Translations under genes and position numbers: made by a program | Assembly: GCA_965247255.1 (NCBI GenBank) | Contig: CBDFGS010000011.1 | Span: 454,409-518,408, forward strand | Direction: 5' to 3' | Source: CBDFGS01 sp965247255 | GTDB lineage: Bacteria; Chloroflexota; Dehalococcoidia; Lucifugimonadales; CAUZJF01 | DNA: 64,000 bases | Notes under the pieces: model-generated | The model's database searches: none | The model's input: the letters and a program-made list of their open reading frames with translations, nothing else | Told to the model about the DNA's origin: nothing | Part shown: positions 63,152 to 64,000 of the stretch, one piece after another | Position numbering within the stretch: position 1 is the stretch's first letter | How the letters are laid out: every line of letters begins with the position of its first letter

Positions 63152-64000
63152 TCGCCTCTCGCCCCTGCGATGTCCTTGCGCTGGAAGAGCCAGAAGGCAG
63201 CCGCGCCGAGAATGATGATGTAGGCCATAACGACGAAGAAGGCGTGGAGCTGACTCGACGGATCACTCAGAGGGAACATGGCTCCCTCACCGGTCGTGCG
63301 GACGCCCGTCTCGGTCATCCATGAGGAAACGCTGGGACCCAGCAGGAAGTCCGTCACGTTGCCGAACCAGTCGAAAAGGTCGAGCAGGATGGCGACTGTG
63401 ATGGTCTCTGCTAGGTAGTACCCGAGCGAGATGGCAGTCCCGGCTCCCGCCGATGAGGTCACCACAGTGAAAAAGAGGGCCAGCAGGACGTATGGGGCTA
63501 GCCCATACACCCGCCTTGCCGAACATGACCGCGGCAGTGGGCCACTCGCCGGAGTCGGCGAGCCCTCCGCCCTCGTGCAGAGTGAGCAATGCGGCGATCA
63601 AACTGCTGACGACGATCGTCAGTGATAGGACGAGCAGTCCGGCGGCGCCCATCAGGATAAGCGCAAGGCCCTTCGACGCCAGGATCTGCCAGCGGCCTGT
63701 CCCTCGTGTCAGGGCACCGCGTAAGGTACCCCAGCCGTATTCGACCCCTATCGCCGACGAGGCCAGGATCAAGATGAGGACGATACCGATGGTGGCTGCG
63801 ATCCCTTGACTATTGGAAAGGCTGCTCGGAAGGATGAAGCTATGCCGGGAAAGCTCACGGAACGCCTTCTCTTCTTCGTCCAGGTTCTCACAAACTTCGC
63901 GAAATCGCTCGACCTTTTCGTTAAAAGCTTCCTCGTCCGCCGCCTCCGAAGGAACCCGCCCGGTCTCGAAAAGCGCGACAGTTGAACGACCAGGAGTATT
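63148..64000 (-). pseudogene. ABC-2 permease (copy D), frameshifted and cut by the window edge
   Basis: The 3' part (63148-63510) reads YGLAPYVLLALFFTVVTSS ... LFQRKDIAGARGE. The 5' part, in another frame from ~63510 to the edge, reads ILILASSAIGVEYGWGTLRG and EWPTAAVMFGKA. The two halves join exactly as in copies A-C if one extra C in the CACCCGCC run near 63510 is removed. So it is one gene with a single-base insertion, a mutation or a sequencing error. The start lies beyond position 64000. Confidence 0.75.

Overview
The window is GC-rich (about 60%), tightly packed, single-contig bacterial DNA. It has frequent GTG/TTG starts and a catabolic gene set (SDR and aldo/keto reductases, isochorismatase-type hydrolase, GH127-like hydrolase, a phytanoyl-CoA dioxygenase fragment). 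It also carries a threonine synthase–NIL–MoaD operon and prepilin-type surface genes. Together these suggest a Chloroflexota bacterium of the Dehalococcoidia/SAR202 type. That placement is inference from gene content: no rRNA or ribosomal protein gene is present to fix it.

Layout: (1) 0.3-10.6 kb: cupin, two carbohydrate-active-like proteins, HhH-GPD DNA glycosylase, nitroreductase, isochorismatase-like hydrolase, D-2-hydroxyacid dehydrogenase, aldo/keto reductase and an RRM protein with its own terminator. (2) 11-28 kb: HlyIII/PAQR membrane protein, DUF4432 mutarotase-like protein, thioredoxin reductase-like protein, SDR, two methyltransferases, the ThrC/NIL/MoaD operon, a coiled-coil protein with an Arg/Trp-rich tail, a DUF1461 membrane protein, MazG, an MFS exporter, RecQ, an NAD-dependent epimerase and a TIM-barrel hydrolase-like protein. 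(3) 28.6-37.0 kb: three genes encoding a surface apparatus: a roughly 2000-residue protein with a prepilin N-terminus and ten tandem ~172-residue repeats, a PilW/PulJ-like pseudopilin and a PilX-like protein. All three carry the same C-terminal jelly-roll-like module. (4) 37.2-45.5 kb: SRPBCC protein, an OmpR-type two-component system with 11-bp-spaced boxes upstream, a secreted His/Arg/Gly-rich protein with a similar half-box, a Na+/H+ antiporter fused to a rhodanese domain in which two in-frame TGA codons occupy the CxC active site (probable selenoprotein), a secernin-type peptidase and an NHL-repeat lipoprotein.

(5) 45.9-47.9 kb: a promoter/terminator-bounded candidate noncoding RNA, strong GC hairpins and an array of 17 tRNA or tRNA-like genes, all on the plus strand. 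Three of these have the anticodon arm replaced by a TCCCGA...TCGGGA-type palindrome, and one Leu tRNA lacks the long variable arm. (6) 48-64 kb: an accessory, recombining region. It holds a transposase remnant, small zinc-ribbon and hypothetical proteins, a pair of possible base-modification/UDG-fold genes, a frameshifted replication-relaxation-like gene, a DUF7662/PIN toxin-antitoxin-like pair plus a decayed PIN copy, a Cache lipoprotein, two tail-to-tail large serine recombinases (one decapitated), and a tandem series of at least five paralogous ABC-2 permeases, two of them broken, running off the right edge.

The most unusual observations are the double-UGA rhodanese-antiporter, the giant repeat pseudopilin operon with its shared terminal module, the palindrome-interrupted tRNA array and the tandem ABC-2 permease family.
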